Positions 1-9,041 of a stretch of DNA of 46,430 nucleotides are shown here, piece after piece. The stretch comes from an uncultured Gammaproteobacteria bacterium. Lineage in GTDB: Bacteria > Pseudomonadota > Gammaproteobacteria > Ga0077536. The notes beneath the pieces were generated by a model. It saw only the letters and a program-made list of their open reading frames with translations, made no database searches and had not been told where the DNA came from. The position numbers and the translations under genes are program-made. The DNA is taken from contig CALKCL010000029.1 in the NCBI GenBank assembly GCA_938082545.1, positions 1 through 46,430 on the forward strand. The letters are read 5' to 3'. Positions within the stretch are counted from its first letter, which is position 1. Each line of letters opens with the position of its first letter.

Positions 1-1
1 G

Positions 2-163
2 AGTAGAGCGCACTTACCTGTGCAGCGCTTTGTTAGTCCTGAAGAATTTCAAGAGTTGAAGGTTTACGCAGAAAAAATTGGTTTTAAAAGCGTTGCAAGT
101 GGACCTTTAGTTCGTTCGTCCTACCATGCTGATTTGCAGGCGGCTGGGCTGGCAATATCCTAG
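2..163 (+). CDS. lipA: Lipoyl synthase, C-terminal end (partial)
   Basis: Only the last 53 codons are present; the 5' part lies outside the window. The frame starting at base 2 reads [16 protein letters not shown] and later [16 protein letters not shown], ending at TAG 161-163. The HLPV-xR(F/Y)VxPEEF and GP(L/F)VRSSYHAD signatures are characteristic of the C-terminus of LipA, the radical-SAM enzyme that inserts two sulfurs into octanoyl-protein to form lipoate. The 4Fe-4S motifs are not visible because they lie upstream. The gene converges on xseA with only 7 bases between the two stops. Confidence 0.85.
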   Translation, partial: SRAHLPVQRFVSPEEFQELKVYAEKIGFKSVASGPLVRSSYHADLQAAGLAIS

Positions 164-170
164 ACATCCA

Positions 171-1556
171 CTAAATTTTATCTGAGGGATTTTCGGAGAA
201 CTGTTCTTTAACCAGGCTATTTATTCTGCCGTCTACCAAGCGCGTAACTATTTCTTGCCCAGGTACTACTTGCTCGGAATTTCGAATGAGGACGCCCTTA
301 GTATCCGTCAGTATGCTATAGCCGCGCTCCAAAGTTGCAGCAGGGCCCATTGCATGTAACACACTGTTCCATTGCTTAAGCATATTCTTTTTCCCTAAAA
401 TCTGGTTTTCGAACGTCCTTCCAAGATTTTTCTGTATGGTAAGCAGCTGTTTTTTCTGTGAATCTATAGCTTTTCTCGGAGATTTTGCGGCTAACGTAGA
501 TTGCAGGCTATTTAGCTCTACCTTGCTGATTTTTGATGATGTTTTCCAAGCTAATAATAGCCTTTGCGACAAATCGTCTATCCTCTGGGAGTCAATCTCT
601 AATTTTCTTTTGGGAGAAGTCAGTCGCTTTCGCAGCTGCTGTAAATGACTTTCCTTCCGTTTTATCCCAGTAACTACTGTATATGAAAGCCTGGTTGATA
701 GATTCAAAAAATGCTCAGTCCAAGATTGTAGATCTGGGGAGGCTAGTTCTGCCGCGGCAGACGGTGTGGCTGCTCGTACATCCGCGACAAGATCCGCGAT
801 TGTAACGTCGACTTCATGTCCTACGGCACTAATAATTGGGATTGTAGAATTAAAAATCGCCTGCGCTACTATTTCTTCATTGAATGACCAGAGATCCTCT
901 AAAGACCCGCCGCCTCTGCCAACGATCAAGACATCACATTCTGCACGCTGGTTGGCGACATGAATTGCTAAGCAAATATTTTTAGCGGCTAAGACGCCTT
1001 GCACGGTTGTTGGGTAGATAATAATAGGAATTGAAGGACAACGTCTTTTGAGAACAGTTAATAAATCTTTTACAGCTGCACCTGTTGTGGAGGTGATAAG
1101 CCCTATTTGCTTTGGCCACTTTGGAAGTGTGCGCTTTCGATCTTGACTAAACAGGCCGGCCTCAAATAACTTGGTTTTCAAGGCGTTGAATTGGGCTTGG
1201 AGATCACCTGAGCCCGATGCCTCCATTGATTCAATGATAAGCTGATAATCACCTCTAGCGGGATATAGGCTAACTTTAGCACGCAAGGTTACTAGATCCC
1301 CATTTTCAGGGCGGAACTTTATTTTAGACACTTTTGCTCGAAACATCGCGCATCTGACCTGGCTCGCATTGTCTTTCAAAGAAAAATATATATGCCCAGA
1401 ATTTGGACGCGCAAGGTTAGAAATTTCACCTTGTATCCAGACTAATCCAAGTGCTTTTTCTATCGTTATACGGACTTTTTCATTGAGACCAGACACTGTG
1501 TACATCAATTTATGCTCGGCTTCGTTTCTTGTGAGATTATTTTTTTGGAAAGTCAT
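171..1556 (-). CDS. xseA: Exodeoxyribonuclease VII large subunit
   Basis: The product is 461 residues, the usual XseA length. An N-terminal OB-fold (about residues 20-115, with the WIQGEISN and GHIYFSLKD motifs) is followed by the exonuclease VII catalytic core (about 120-440), which includes the GRGGGSLEDLWSFNEE and SAVGHEVDVTIADLVADVRA signatures. XseA with XseB degrades single-stranded DNA in both directions and acts in repair in the cytoplasm. xseB is not in the window. The gene is divergent from guaB across 61 bases, an arrangement common in gammaproteobacteria. Confidence 0.96.
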   Translation of the reverse strand: MTFQKNNLTRNEAEHKLMYTVSGLNEKVRITIEKALGLVWIQGEISNLARPNSGHIYFSLKDNASQVRCAMFRAKVSKIKFRPENGDLVTLRAKVSLYPARGDYQLIIESMEASGSGDLQAQFNALKTKLFEAGLFSQDRKRTLPKWPKQIGLITSTTGAAVKDLLTVLKRRCPSIPIIIYPTTVQGVLAAKNICLAIHVANQRAECDVLIVGRGGGSLEDLWSFNEEIVAQAIFNSTIPIISAVGHEVDVTIADLVADVRAATPSAAAELASPDLQSWTEHFLNLSTRLSYTVVTGIKRKESHLQQLRKRLTSPKRKLEIDSQRIDDLSQRLLLAWKTSSKISKVELNSLQSTLAAKSPRKAIDSQKKQLLTIQKNLGRTFENQILGKKNMLKQWNSVLHAMGPAATLERGYSILTDTKGVLIRNSEQVVPGQEIVTRLVDGRINSLVKEQFSENPSDKI

Positions 1557-1617
1557 TTACCAAATACTATCGAAAATCTATACTGGAGCGCTACAAGTAT
1601 AGGAATTCTTTCAAATT
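1557..1617 (+). promoter_or_regulatory. Divergent xseA/guaB intergenic region with candidate sigma70 promoter
   Basis: These 61 bases must hold promoters for both genes. On the plus strand TTACCA (1557-1562) and TATACT (1579-1584) are separated by 16 bases, a plausible -35/-10 pair for guaB (4/6 and 5/6 matches to consensus). Assigned by eye only. No clear PurR box was seen. Confidence 0.3.
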
Positions 1618-3081
1618 ATGCGCATTCTTGAAGACGGCCTGACTTTTGATGACGTATTATTAGTACCTGATTACTCTGCAGTTTTGCCTCACGAAGTCGA
1701 CTTAAAGACACAATTGACCCGTGAGATATCCCTAAACATTCCACTGGTGTCCGCGGCCATGGACACTGTAACTGACGCTCGTTTGGCAATTGCATTAGGG
1801 CAAGAGGGTGGAATAGGCATCATTCATAAGAATATGAGCCCATTAGAGCAGGCGTCTCAAGTACGTGCTGTTAAGAAATTTGAAAGCGGGGTAATACGAG
1901 ACCCTATTACTACAACGCCTAATTCCAGCATCAAAGATGTCATGGAGCTCACGCGTGGCCATGGGATTTCAGGCGTACCAGTAGTGCAGGACGGTAAATT
2001 GGTTGGCATTGTTACTAGTAGAGATCTACGTTTTGAAAGTCGGTTCGAAGCTCCTGTAAGCGAAATTATGACCCCGCAGCACAAATTGGTAACTGTTAAA
2101 GAAAATGCAGAGAAAGAAGAAATCATTCAATTACTTCATCGTCACAGAATTGAAAAGCTACTTGTTGTCAACGATGTTTTTGAACTATGTGGTTTGATCA
2201 CTGTAAAAGACATTCAAAAGTCTGATGAGTTCCCTAAAGCCTGCAAAGACACTGATGAACGTCTTAGAGTCGGAGCAGCAGTTGGCGTTGGGATAGCCGC
2301 GTATGAAAGGGTGCAGCTCCTGGTAGAAGCTGGAGTGGATGTCGTCGTCGTTGACACAGCTCACGGTCATTCAGAAGGTGTAATGAATGCGGTCAAGTGG
2401 ATAAAAGCTGAATATCCAGAGTTGCAGGTGATAGCCGGGAATGTTGCGACAGAGGAAGGGGCGACGGCATTAATAGAGGCCGGTGTTGACGCGGTTAAGG
2501 TAGGTATTGGCCCTGGATCGATCTGTACCACCCGCATAGTTACTGGTATTGGTGTGCCACAGATTACCGCCGTTGCTAATGCAGTAAAAGCTGCCGCAAA
2601 GCTTGGTGTTCCTGTAGTTTCTGATGGTGGGATAAGGTACTCCGGGGATATTGCGAAGGTGTTAGCGACGGGGGCAAATTCTGTGATGATTGGTTCTCTT
2701 TTCGCGGGTACCGAAGAGGCACCGGGAGATGTTGAACTCTTTCAAGGACGTAGTTACAAATCCTACAGAGGAATGGGATCGCTTGGCGCGATGACACAGA
2801 GATATAGTTCCTCGGACAGATATTTTCAAGAGAGCAGCGAAATAGAGAAACTTGTTCCTGAAGGCATTGAAGGACGGGTGCCTTATAAGGGTCCAATGTC
2901 GACTATTGTGCATCAAATGATTGGTGGTGTCAGAGCAGCTATGGGCTACACCGGTTGTGCTGACATGCTTGAGTTTCGAACTAAGCCTAAATTTCTAAAA
3001 GTAACCGCTGCCGGAATGCGAGAGAGTCATGCTCACGACGTGCAGATCACTAAAGAGGCACCCAACTACCGCGTTGATTGA
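1618..3081 (+). CDS. guaB: Inosine-5'-monophosphate dehydrogenase
   Basis: The product is 487 residues, full length for bacterial IMPDH, the NAD-dependent enzyme oxidising IMP to XMP in guanine nucleotide synthesis. The TIM barrel is interrupted by a tandem CBS (Bateman) module at about residues 93-205. The active-site loop GPGSICTTR with the catalytic Cys is intact, as are the [10 protein letters not shown] phosphate-binding segment and the mobile-flap [10 protein letters not shown] region. It sits 36 bases upstream of guaA and is presumably co-transcribed with it. Confidence 0.98.
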   Translation: MRILEDGLTFDDVLLVPDYSAVLPHEVDLKTQLTREISLNIPLVSAAMDTVTDARLAIALGQEGGIGIIHKNMSPLEQASQVRAVKKFESGVIRDPITTTPNSSIKDVMELTRGHGISGVPVVQDGKLVGIVTSRDLRFESRFEAPVSEIMTPQHKLVTVKENAEKEEIIQLLHRHRIEKLLVVNDVFELCGLITVKDIQKSDEFPKACKDTDERLRVGAAVGVGIAAYERVQLLVEAGVDVVVVDTAHGHSEGVMNAVKWIKAEYPELQVIAGNVATEEGATALIEAGVDAVKVGIGPGSICTTRIVTGIGVPQITAVANAVKAAAKLGVPVVSDGGIRYSGDIAKVLATGANSVMIGSLFAGTEEAPGDVELFQGRSYKSYRGMGSLGAMTQRYSSSDRYFQESSEIEKLVPEGIEGRVPYKGPMSTIVHQMIGGVRAAMGYTGCADMLEFRTKPKFLKVTAAGMRESHAHDVQITKEAPNYRVD

Positions 3082-3117
3082 GTTGGGTTTCATTTTTTAT
3101 CAGGAATATTTTTTGTC

Positions 3118-4713
3118 ATGGTGAACGACGGTACAATTTTGGGTGACCTTTACACAAATAGAATATTGATTCTGGATTTCGGATCTCAATATACACAACT
3201 TATCGCACGGCGAGTTCGAGAGGCTCAAGTTTACTGCGAAATTTTACCGTACGATTGTTCTGAAGAGAGAATCAAAGCATTTAATCCATCTGGATTTATC
3301 CTCTCCGGTGGCCCTGAATCTGTCAATTCAGAGATCGACTTTCGGGCGCCAAACTGTGTTTTTGAGATGAAGGTTCCTGTCCTTGGGATATGTTACGGGA
3401 TGCAAGCTATGGCATCCCAATTAGGTGGTACGGTTGAGCCGTCGATGGAAAAAGAGTTTGGTGCTGCGCAGGTTAGGGCCAGAGGTCACTCTATCTTGCT
3501 GGCAGATATTCAGGACACCACTAACGAACAAGGCCATGGGTTACTAGACGTTTGGATGAGCCATGGTGACCATGTGACTGGGCTGCCTGACGGATTTAAG
3601 CTGATCGCATCAACGGAAAGCGCGCCAATAGCAGGTATTGCGGATGAGGAAAGACATTTTTATGGATTTCAATTTCATCCTGAGGTTACTCATACCTCTC
3701 AGGGGCAGAAAATCTTTAGTCGGTTTCTGCACGAGATATGCGGTTGTGATGCCTTGTGGAACCCGAAGAACATTGCGAAGGAAAATATTGCGCGAGTGCG
3801 AGAGCAAGTGGGTAGCGACCGAGTATTGCTTGGCTTGTCAGGGGGTGTTGATTCATCTGTAGTCGCTGCACTTTTAGATAGAGCGATCGGAAGTCAACTT
3901 ACATGTGTTTTTGTCGATAACGGGCTTTTACGATTGAATGAAGGTGCTGAAGTGATGGCTACTTTCGAACAACATATGGGCCTTGATATTAGGCATGTTG
4001 ATGCCAGTGAAAAATTTATGTTCGCCCTTATTGGAGTTTCAGATCCAGAAGAGAAGCGTAAGATTATTGGACGAATTTTTATAGAAGTTTTCGAAGAAGA
4101 GTCAGCGAAACTCGACGGTGTTAAATGGCTGGCGCAAGGGACTATTTATCCTGATGTTATAGAGTCGGCAGCAGCATCTACGGGTAAAGCGCACGTTATT
4201 AAATCCCATCATAATGTTGGAGGCTTGCCCGAAGGAATGCGTTTTAGTTTGATAGAGCCCTTGCGCGAGCTTTTTAAGGATGAAGTAAGAAACGTGGGAG
4301 TGGAGCTAGGTTTGGCAAAAGATCTAGTGTTCCGCCACCCTTTTCCAGGCCCAGGATTGGGGGTCAGGATATTAGGCGAAGTAAAGTTTTCGTATGCAGA
4401 GACATTGCGTGCCGCTGATTCGATTTTTATAGCGGAGCTGAAAAAAGCAAACTTATACGACAAAGTTAGCCAAGCTTTTGCCGTATTTCTGCCCATCAAG
4501 TCTGTGGGAGTGAAGGGTGACGCAAGGAGTTACGATCATGTGATCGCAATTAGAGCTGTTGAAACCGTGGACTTTATGACTGCTCGCTGGGCTCACCTCC
4601 CATATGATTTTTTAGATTTGATATCTTTGCGTATTATTAATGAAGTGAGTGGTGTTTCCAGAGTGGTTTATGATATTTCAGGAAAGCCGCCAGCAACTAT
4701 TGAATGGGAATGA
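3118..4713 (+). CDS. guaA: GMP synthase (glutamine-hydrolysing)
   Basis: The product is 531 residues. The class I glutamine amidotransferase domain (about 15-210) carries the nucleophile motif LGICYGMQ and the His/Glu of FQFHPEVTH. The ATP pyrophosphatase domain carries the P-loop [10 protein letters not shown], and the C-terminal dimerisation domain ends in PPATIEWE. It converts XMP to GMP. The N-terminus is about 10 residues longer than usual before [18 protein letters not shown], so the true start could be slightly downstream. The 3' end of guaA is a known insertion site for integrative elements, relevant because the DNA that follows is decayed. Confidence 0.98.
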   Translation: MVNDGTILGDLYTNRILILDFGSQYTQLIARRVREAQVYCEILPYDCSEERIKAFNPSGFILSGGPESVNSEIDFRAPNCVFEMKVPVLGICYGMQAMASQLGGTVEPSMEKEFGAAQVRARGHSILLADIQDTTNEQGHGLLDVWMSHGDHVTGLPDGFKLIASTESAPIAGIADEERHFYGFQFHPEVTHTSQGQKIFSRFLHEICGCDALWNPKNIAKENIARVREQVGSDRVLLGLSGGVDSSVVAALLDRAIGSQLTCVFVDNGLLRLNEGAEVMATFEQHMGLDIRHVDASEKFMFALIGVSDPEEKRKIIGRIFIEVFEEESAKLDGVKWLAQGTIYPDVIESAAASTGKAHVIKSHHNVGGLPEGMRFSLIEPLRELFKDEVRNVGVELGLAKDLVFRHPFPGPGLGVRILGEVKFSYAETLRAADSIFIAELKKANLYDKVSQAFAVFLPIKSVGVKGDARSYDHVIAIRAVETVDFMTARWAHLPYDFLDLISLRIINEVSGVSRVVYDISGKPPATIEWE

Positions 4714-4752
4714 AGGGTGACTCTGAAACCCCCATAAAATAAGGATTCTTCA

Positions 4753-4837
4753 GATACAAACTTAATACAAACTTTTGACAATACCCTTATTCTTATTTGA
4801 TTAGTGTTATGTAGATACAAACTTTAGTGCAAAGTTT
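4753..4837. repeat. Cluster of ATACAAACTT direct repeats with an inverted repeat
   Basis: Directly behind guaA are three same-orientation copies of ATACAAACTT: GATACAAACTT at 4753-4763, AATACAAACTT at 4764-4774 and GATACAAACTTT at 4814-4825. The third runs into an inverted repeat (AAACTTT 4819-4825, AAAGTTT 4831-4837, 5-base loop). A reverse-complement copy of GATACAAACT lies at 7702-7711. The arrangement resembles arm-type binding sites of an integrase beside an attachment site, but no integrase gene or duplicated guaA end is visible, so the function is inference. Confidence 0.5.
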
Positions 4838-4910
4838 GGTCACTTACTGCAAAACATAAGCACCAGTTAATCGGACCCATCTCAAAACCATTTTCTGATG
4901 TTCTAAAAAA

Positions 4911-4942
4911 CTGACACAGGGAGACACAACTTTCTGTGTCAG
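4911..4942. repeat. Perfect 9-bp inverted repeat (hairpin)
   Basis: CTGACACAG (4911-4919) and CTGTGTCAG (4934-4942) are perfect complements around a 14-base loop. It lies between guaA and the end of the minus-strand hydrolase remnant and could act as a weak terminator for either. There is no convincing U-tract. Confidence 0.4.
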
Positions 4943-4952
4943 AACCAATTAC

Positions 4953-5219
4953 TCATCTTTCTTGATGTTCATCGAAGAAGTCGAAAACCTCTGAAATCAT
5001 ATCTGGATTACGTGTAATAGTTCGAAAATGGCGTCCACCCTTAATCTCATTGTATTGCACATTCATGTTGAGTATTTTCATTTCTTTAATCCATGGCCTA
5101 ACTGTTCTGACAGGAACAAGACGATCTTTATCTCCAGTAACTACGTATACAGGAAGATGTTTTAAATTTTGCAAGTTTGAATAGCTTCCTTCATATGATT
5201 GAAAGGCTGGTGCTAAATT
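4953..5219 (-). pseudogene. Alpha/beta-hydrolase, C-terminal remnant
   Basis: The open frame spans about 89 codons and begins right after an in-frame stop with no normal initiation site; the longest frame with a permitted start codon uses TTG at 5174. The peptide reads LAPAFQSYEGSYSNLQNLKHL, then GDKDRLVPV and IKGGRHFRTI, ending in a short helix. GDKDRLVPV and GGRHF match the acid- and histidine-bearing C-terminal third of alpha/beta-hydrolases. The nucleophile elbow and the rest of the fold are missing. It is most likely a gene relic. The 4714-4952 and 5220-5338 flanks hold no other coding signal I can support. Confidence 0.6.
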
Positions 5220-5338
5220 TACCTAGAGCAGGAAATAAAGTGATTATAGATAAGTGCCTTAAATGCTAATATCAGTTAGGCCTTATCTATTAATTAAAAT
5301 TTAATTAGTAAATTAGTAAAACATTCAGGAAGAAAATA

Positions 5339-6283
5339 ATGGACTTTGTATTTGAATATTTACTAACCACGCAAACACTTGTATTGGTTCTAATTGTAAT
5401 TGGGCTTAAAAGCTCCATTAAATTCGTTCCGCAAAATCGTGCTTATGTGATTGAACGTTTTGGTAAATTTCAGTCCACAAAAGAAGCTGGATTAAATTTT
5501 ATCCTCCCTTTTATTGATCGCATTTCTGCAGATCGTTCTCTTAAAGAAAAAGCCGTCGACGTGCCGGAGCAAAGCGCTATTACGAAAGATAATATTTCCT
5601 TGTCTGTAGACGGTGTACTTTATTTTCGTGTGCTTGATCCATATAAAGCGACTTATGGTATAGATGATTATGTGTTTGCTGTAACTCAGTTGGCTCAAAC
5701 TACGATGCGTTCTGAGTTGGGTAAAATGGAGCTTGATAAAACGTTTGAAGAGCGCGATATATTAAACACCAATATCGTAGCGGCGATTAATGAGGCCTCA
5801 GGTCCATGGGGTATTCAAGTACTTCGTTATGAAATAAAAGACATTGTCCCACCTCAGTCAGTTATGCAAGCCATGGAAGCACAGATGAAAGCCGAGCGGG
5901 TGAAGCGTGCTCAGATCCTGGAGTCAGAAGGCGATAGACAATCAGCTATTAACCGAGCTGAGGGTGCAAAAGCATCGGTAGTACTAGCAGCCGAAGCAGA
6001 GAAGGAAGAGCAGGTTTTGCGCGCAGAAGGTGAGGCCAAGGCGATTGTGGCTGTTGCATCAGCCCAAGCAGAATCTCTAAGGCAAGTGGGTCAAGCAGCG
6101 GTAACTGAAGAGGGTCAGAAGGCAGTACAGCTCGATTTGGCGACCAAGGCAATTGAAGCTAAACTTGCTATAGCGAAAGAGTCCTCAGTGGTCTTATTAC
6201 CCGATAACGGCACTGATGCGGCCAGCATAGTTACTCAAGCCATGACGATTATAAACACGCTTAATAAGAACGTTGCGAGCTAA
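5339..6283 (+). CDS. SPFH/Band 7 membrane protein, QmcA/stomatin-like
   Basis: The product is 314 residues. One N-terminal transmembrane helix (about 9-25) is followed by the canonical start of prokaryotic stomatins, FVPQNRAYVIERFGKF, then the SPFH domain to about residue 190. An Ala/Glu-rich coiled coil (about 190-280) contains the EGDRQSAINRAEGAK-type repeat. Such proteins form membrane microdomain scaffolds. An NfeD partner starts 3 bases downstream, the classic stomatin-NfeD operon. The pair is intact although surrounded by gene remnants. Confidence 0.9.
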   Translation: MDFVFEYLLTTQTLVLVLIVIGLKSSIKFVPQNRAYVIERFGKFQSTKEAGLNFILPFIDRISADRSLKEKAVDVPEQSAITKDNISLSVDGVLYFRVLDPYKATYGIDDYVFAVTQLAQTTMRSELGKMELDKTFEERDILNTNIVAAINEASGPWGIQVLRYEIKDIVPPQSVMQAMEAQMKAERVKRAQILESEGDRQSAINRAEGAKASVVLAAEAEKEEQVLRAEGEAKAIVAVASAQAESLRQVGQAAVTEEGQKAVQLDLATKAIEAKLAIAKESSVVLLPDNGTDAASIVTQAMTIINTLNKNVAS

Positions 6284-6286
6284 AAA

Positions 6287-6745
6287 ATGAATTGGGTTAG
6301 CAATAATTTGCCTGAAAGTTTGATTATGGCTGGTTTGGCATTTCTTGTTATCGAAGTTGTGGTTTTGGGTTTCTCAACTTTCGTCTTGTTTTTTGTTGGT
6401 CTTGCTGCGGTGGTAGCAGGAGGGCTTATGACCTTTGGTGTTGTCCCGGATTCAATGCTCAGTGCATTGTTCAGCGTGGCAGTATTAACGGCCTTATCGG
6501 CCATGATTTTGTGGCGCCCGTTAAAGTCTATGCAAGGTAACGTTGAAAGTAAGAAAGTTACGAATGATTTGGTTGGATACAGTTTTATTTTAAATGATGC
6601 TGTGTCTAGGACCAAAAATCCTGTGTACCGTTATTCAGGTGTCGATTGGAATCTTAGCAGCGAACAAGAATTGTCAGCAGGTACCCTAGTTGAAGTGACT
6701 GGGGTTGCTGTTGGGCAATTCATCGTTCAAGCAAAAGTATCATAG
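6287..6745 (+). CDS. NfeD family membrane protein
   Basis: The product is 152 residues with two or three hydrophobic segments in the first 85 residues and a C-terminal OB-fold-like domain (about 95-150, ending AVGQFIVQAKVS). This is the short NfeD form without the ClpP-like protease domain. It starts 3 bases after the stomatin-like gene and is certainly co-transcribed with it. NfeD proteins partner with SPFH proteins in membrane quality control; the exact role is not known. Confidence 0.88.
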   Translation: MNWVSNNLPESLIMAGLAFLVIEVVVLGFSTFVLFFVGLAAVVAGGLMTFGVVPDSMLSALFSVAVLTALSAMILWRPLKSMQGNVESKKVTNDLVGYSFILNDAVSRTKNPVYRYSGVDWNLSSEQELSAGTLVEVTGVAVGQFIVQAKVS

Positions 6746-6793
6746 GCCTTCATTTTTTACTCCAACACGATTGTTGGTCAGTTAGAAATAGCG

Positions 6794-6929
6794 TTAGGAA
6801 GAGTATCTTCGAGAATAGGATGCGACATATTCTGCATAATTTGGTACCTGTAGGACCTTCGATTGCTCCACCACCGTTGCCAACTCCCGCGGCATACCAT
6901 GCATTTATCTGTTCTACTGAATCGCAGGT
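6794..6929 (-). pseudogene. VOC/glyoxalase-family remnant
   Basis: Not an intact ORF. In one minus-strand frame the DNA reads EQINAWYAAGVGNGGGAIEG, the typical 'AWYAAAL..GG...G.PG' segment of VOC (glyoxalase/bleomycin-resistance) proteins. About 15 bases on, a different frame reads VPNYAEYVA, like the 'HPNYYAAFVRDPDGN' segment that follows in this family, then a stop at 6794-6796. This implies a frameshifted, truncated relic. The rest of the 6746-7131 gap shows no supportable gene. Confidence 0.45.
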
Positions 6930-7131
6930 AGTTTACAAGACTAACTGAAGTCTAAAATCTTGCAGTCTGTAAATGTTCCTAGTTTTTTCTATGAAACATC
7001 TAAAGCTAACGAAAACGAGGCGGGTAACCGATTAGCTGAGCTCCGCTGTTGCGTAAAGAAAAAAATAAAATTTACTATTCTAACAGTCAAAATTACGCGC
7101 ACTGTATTTAGTTAATTAGGGGACTTTCATA

Positions 7132-7679
7132 ATGGAAATTAGTACAGATTGGATTGACCGCTGGGTTGCAGTATTGGTGGAGTGATCGGACTGCATTTAG
7201 CTGAATTGTTCCCTGAAAAGTTCTGAGGAATAACTGCCCTCGCTGGAGCTGCGCCTACCTCTGGATTCTTCCATGATTGGTGGATTGATCCCGCGGTCAA
7301 TGCTCATTTAATTCAGACGGGTATGGTAGATGCTGTAGGGCCAGCCGATATCTCAAAACGCGATCGCCAAATCAATAGGATTTGCCAAGGAGCACATCCC
7401 AAAAGCATGCGCAATGACCTATATTTATGGGGTGCTGATAATAGCGATATCAACGGGTCAAAAAGAATAGATCCTACCAAAGTACCTATTTTTATGTATT
7501 CTGGAGAATATGATTTCACTTGTCCTCCTGAGCTTGTAGAAGAGTCTGCAAAGGCCATTGGCCCCGAAGTCCATTCTGAAATGCTAGAAAATTTAGGTCA
7601 CTTCCCTATGTGCGAAAATTATTCTCGGTTTAGACCAACATTGTTAAAGACGTTAAATCAGATCGTGTCCATAAAATAG
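7132..7679 (+). pseudogene. Alpha/beta-hydrolase, disrupted
   Basis: From 7164 the frame reads GCSIGGVIGLHLAELFPEKF with the G-x-S-x-G nucleophile elbow. It hits an in-frame TGA at 7224-7226 where an Arg would be expected, then continues GITALAGAAPTSGFF to the stop at 7679. The downstream part holds the acid motif (MYSGEYDFTCPPELV) and the catalytic His (NLGHFPMCEN). A short ATG-led frame (7132-7185) is out of register, so a frameshift near 7160 is likely too, and much of the N-terminus is lost. It looks like a degraded hydrolase gene. A TGA recoding event is less likely given the frameshift and decayed neighbours. Confidence 0.7.
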
Positions 7680-7701
7680 AGCGCACTAGTATTTAATATG
7701 T

Positions 7702-7711
7702 AGTTTGTATC
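7702..7711 (-). repeat. Inverted copy of the GATACAAACT motif
   Basis: AGTTTGTATC on the plus strand is the exact reverse complement of GATACAAACT found twice at 4753-4823. It lies between the disrupted hydrolase and the P-loop frame, so decayed DNA is bracketed by oppositely oriented copies. Confidence 0.4.
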
Positions 7712-7757
7712 ATAAGTAGAGAGGTACATATGCCTAGGCGATATTTGTTATATTTAG

Positions 7758-8300
7758 TGCACGATTATTTCAATTATCGGCGGACCCTGTGCAGGTAAAT
7801 TCCATCTACTGAAATCTATTATGAAATCTCTTGGAGAACCTGAGCGGATAAACTTTGGAACAAATTTCAAGTGTACTAAGTTCAGTGACATTCTGGTTCT
7901 AGGTCAATATAAAGAAGGTGCGCTTTCTGATGCAGATAGTTGGAAGTACAGTTCAATTGCGAAAGAGGTTTTTGAGAATTTCATAAACTTCAAAGTTAAA
8001 GAGTATCGACACATTATCTTTGAGGGGGATGGACTCATATCCAAGGTGAAATTTCTTGAAGAAAATTTTAATACAACGGTGTTCATGTTGATGATTGACC
8101 CTATTCAAGAACAGATAAGACAAGACGCAAAGAGGAAGAAGCAAACTGCAAAATTGGCTAAAAGCAGGCATACCCAAATGAAGAAGTTGCAAATGCATGA
8201 TTCGCTTAAGGAGCACATCAAGATCAGGGAAAATAATAACTTAGAGCAAGTTCGAATTATCCAAACCGAAATAATAGAATTACTTCAAAAAAATACCTAA
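7758..8300 (+). pseudogene. P-loop kinase-like protein, start lost or damaged
   Basis: The frame is open from 7758 to 8300 (180 codons), but the first ATG is at 7821. That is after the in-frame nucleotide-binding motif ISIIGGPCAGKF at about 7767-7802. Walker A normally ends GK(S/T); here F replaces the hydroxyl residue. The later segments GQYKEG and HIIFEGDGL resemble the substrate and Walker-B-like parts of phage-type nucleotide kinases, followed by a Lys-rich helical tail. An ATG at 7730 is in another frame, so a frameshift upstream of the P-loop is likely. If expressed from 7821 (159 aa) it would lack the P-loop. Probably a phage- or element-derived relic. Confidence 0.55.
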
Positions 8301-8457
8301 AAAAGCTATAAGAAATTATGTTCTTCAATATATATTGAAGGTTTATTTCGATATAAGTGTAGGAAATATTCGTTCAAGGAAAGCGACAGAAAAGCTAGGA
8401 GCAGTTCAATATAAAAAAGTTAGTCATGACACATTGGTTTTTATATTATATAAGTAA
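8290..8457 (+). pseudogene. GNAT acetyltransferase, C-terminal remnant
   Basis: In the frame ending at TAA 8455-8457 the DNA reads VGNIRSRKATEKLGAVQYKK then SHDTLVFILYK. N-x-RS-R-A-x-EKLGA followed by (R/H)DT-x-VF is the acetyl-CoA-binding and C-terminal signature of RimJ/RimL-type GNAT acetyltransferases. No start codon and no N-terminal half are present, and the frame overlaps the end of the preceding P-loop frame. A relic in the same decayed stretch. Confidence 0.55.
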
Positions 8458-8539
8458 GGACTATATTGTCTGAACGTTCTGACGAGTGCTACAGTCGACA
8501 GATTAGTAGAATATTTTTTGACGTAAGAGGGAGAATTAA

Positions 8540-8896
8540 TTGGTGAAAGTGAAATATTTTTTCTTCGCGTGGCTGCTGCTTTTCTTCTCGGGGCAGGCAT
8601 CGGCTGCTGAGACTCTTACTCCGCAAAGATATAGTTTCGCCCATTGTGCAGCATATTTCTTCAACTCTACAAAAGTAAGCACAGTAGGCCAATATGAAGA
8701 ACTTTACCAGTTAGGTGAAGAAGCTATAGGTTTTTCTCGGCGAACGCTAACAAACGAGGAAACTGTTTTCCGAATGGCCGAAGCATCAGAAGAGATGACT
8801 AATATTATTGAAAGAGACTGGAGGAAGTTTGAGATTCTAAGAGAAATGTATGACCTCTCTTGTAGACGACTAATCCTAGATACGCCGAAAGACTGA
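8540..8896 (+). CDS. Small exported protein of unknown function
   Basis: The product is 118 residues. The start is TTG 8540 or GTG 8543, behind AGGGAG at 8527-8532. A clear Sec signal peptide (KYFFFAWLLLFFSGQASA) is followed by A-E, predicting cleavage after ASA near residue 23. The mature part (about 95 residues) is helical and acidic, with two cysteines (in FAHCAAYF and DLSCRRL) that could form a disulfide in the periplasm. I do not recognise the family. It stands alone on the plus strand before the ThDP enzyme. Confidence 0.75.
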   Translation: MVKVKYFFFAWLLLFFSGQASAAETLTPQRYSFAHCAAYFFNSTKVSTVGQYEELYQLGEEAIGFSRRTLTNEETVFRMAEASEEMTNIIERDWRKFEILREMYDLSCRRLILDTPKD

Positions 8897-9041
8897 AACT
8901 ATAGACTCTTTTTGTGTAGGTAACGCCAGATTATTTTTTCGAACTCAATTAGGTATAAACCGAACTATATTTCGATAGGTTGGCGAAAAAATGTACAATA
9001 CGATGGTTATGAAATTGCTTGTATAGGCGAAGGTGAAGACT

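Noticed and set aside
2576-2896. Antisense frames inside guaB and similar ones in folE, mgsC and TRAP genes
   Set aside because: All lie opposite strongly conserved proteins and have no ribosome site or family signature.
8323-8340. Perfect 18-bp palindrome CTTCAATATATATTGAAG
   Set aside because: It falls inside the GNAT remnant's reading frame and is A/T-rich; it could arise by chance or as a hairpin. No second copy or gene context supports a regulatory role.
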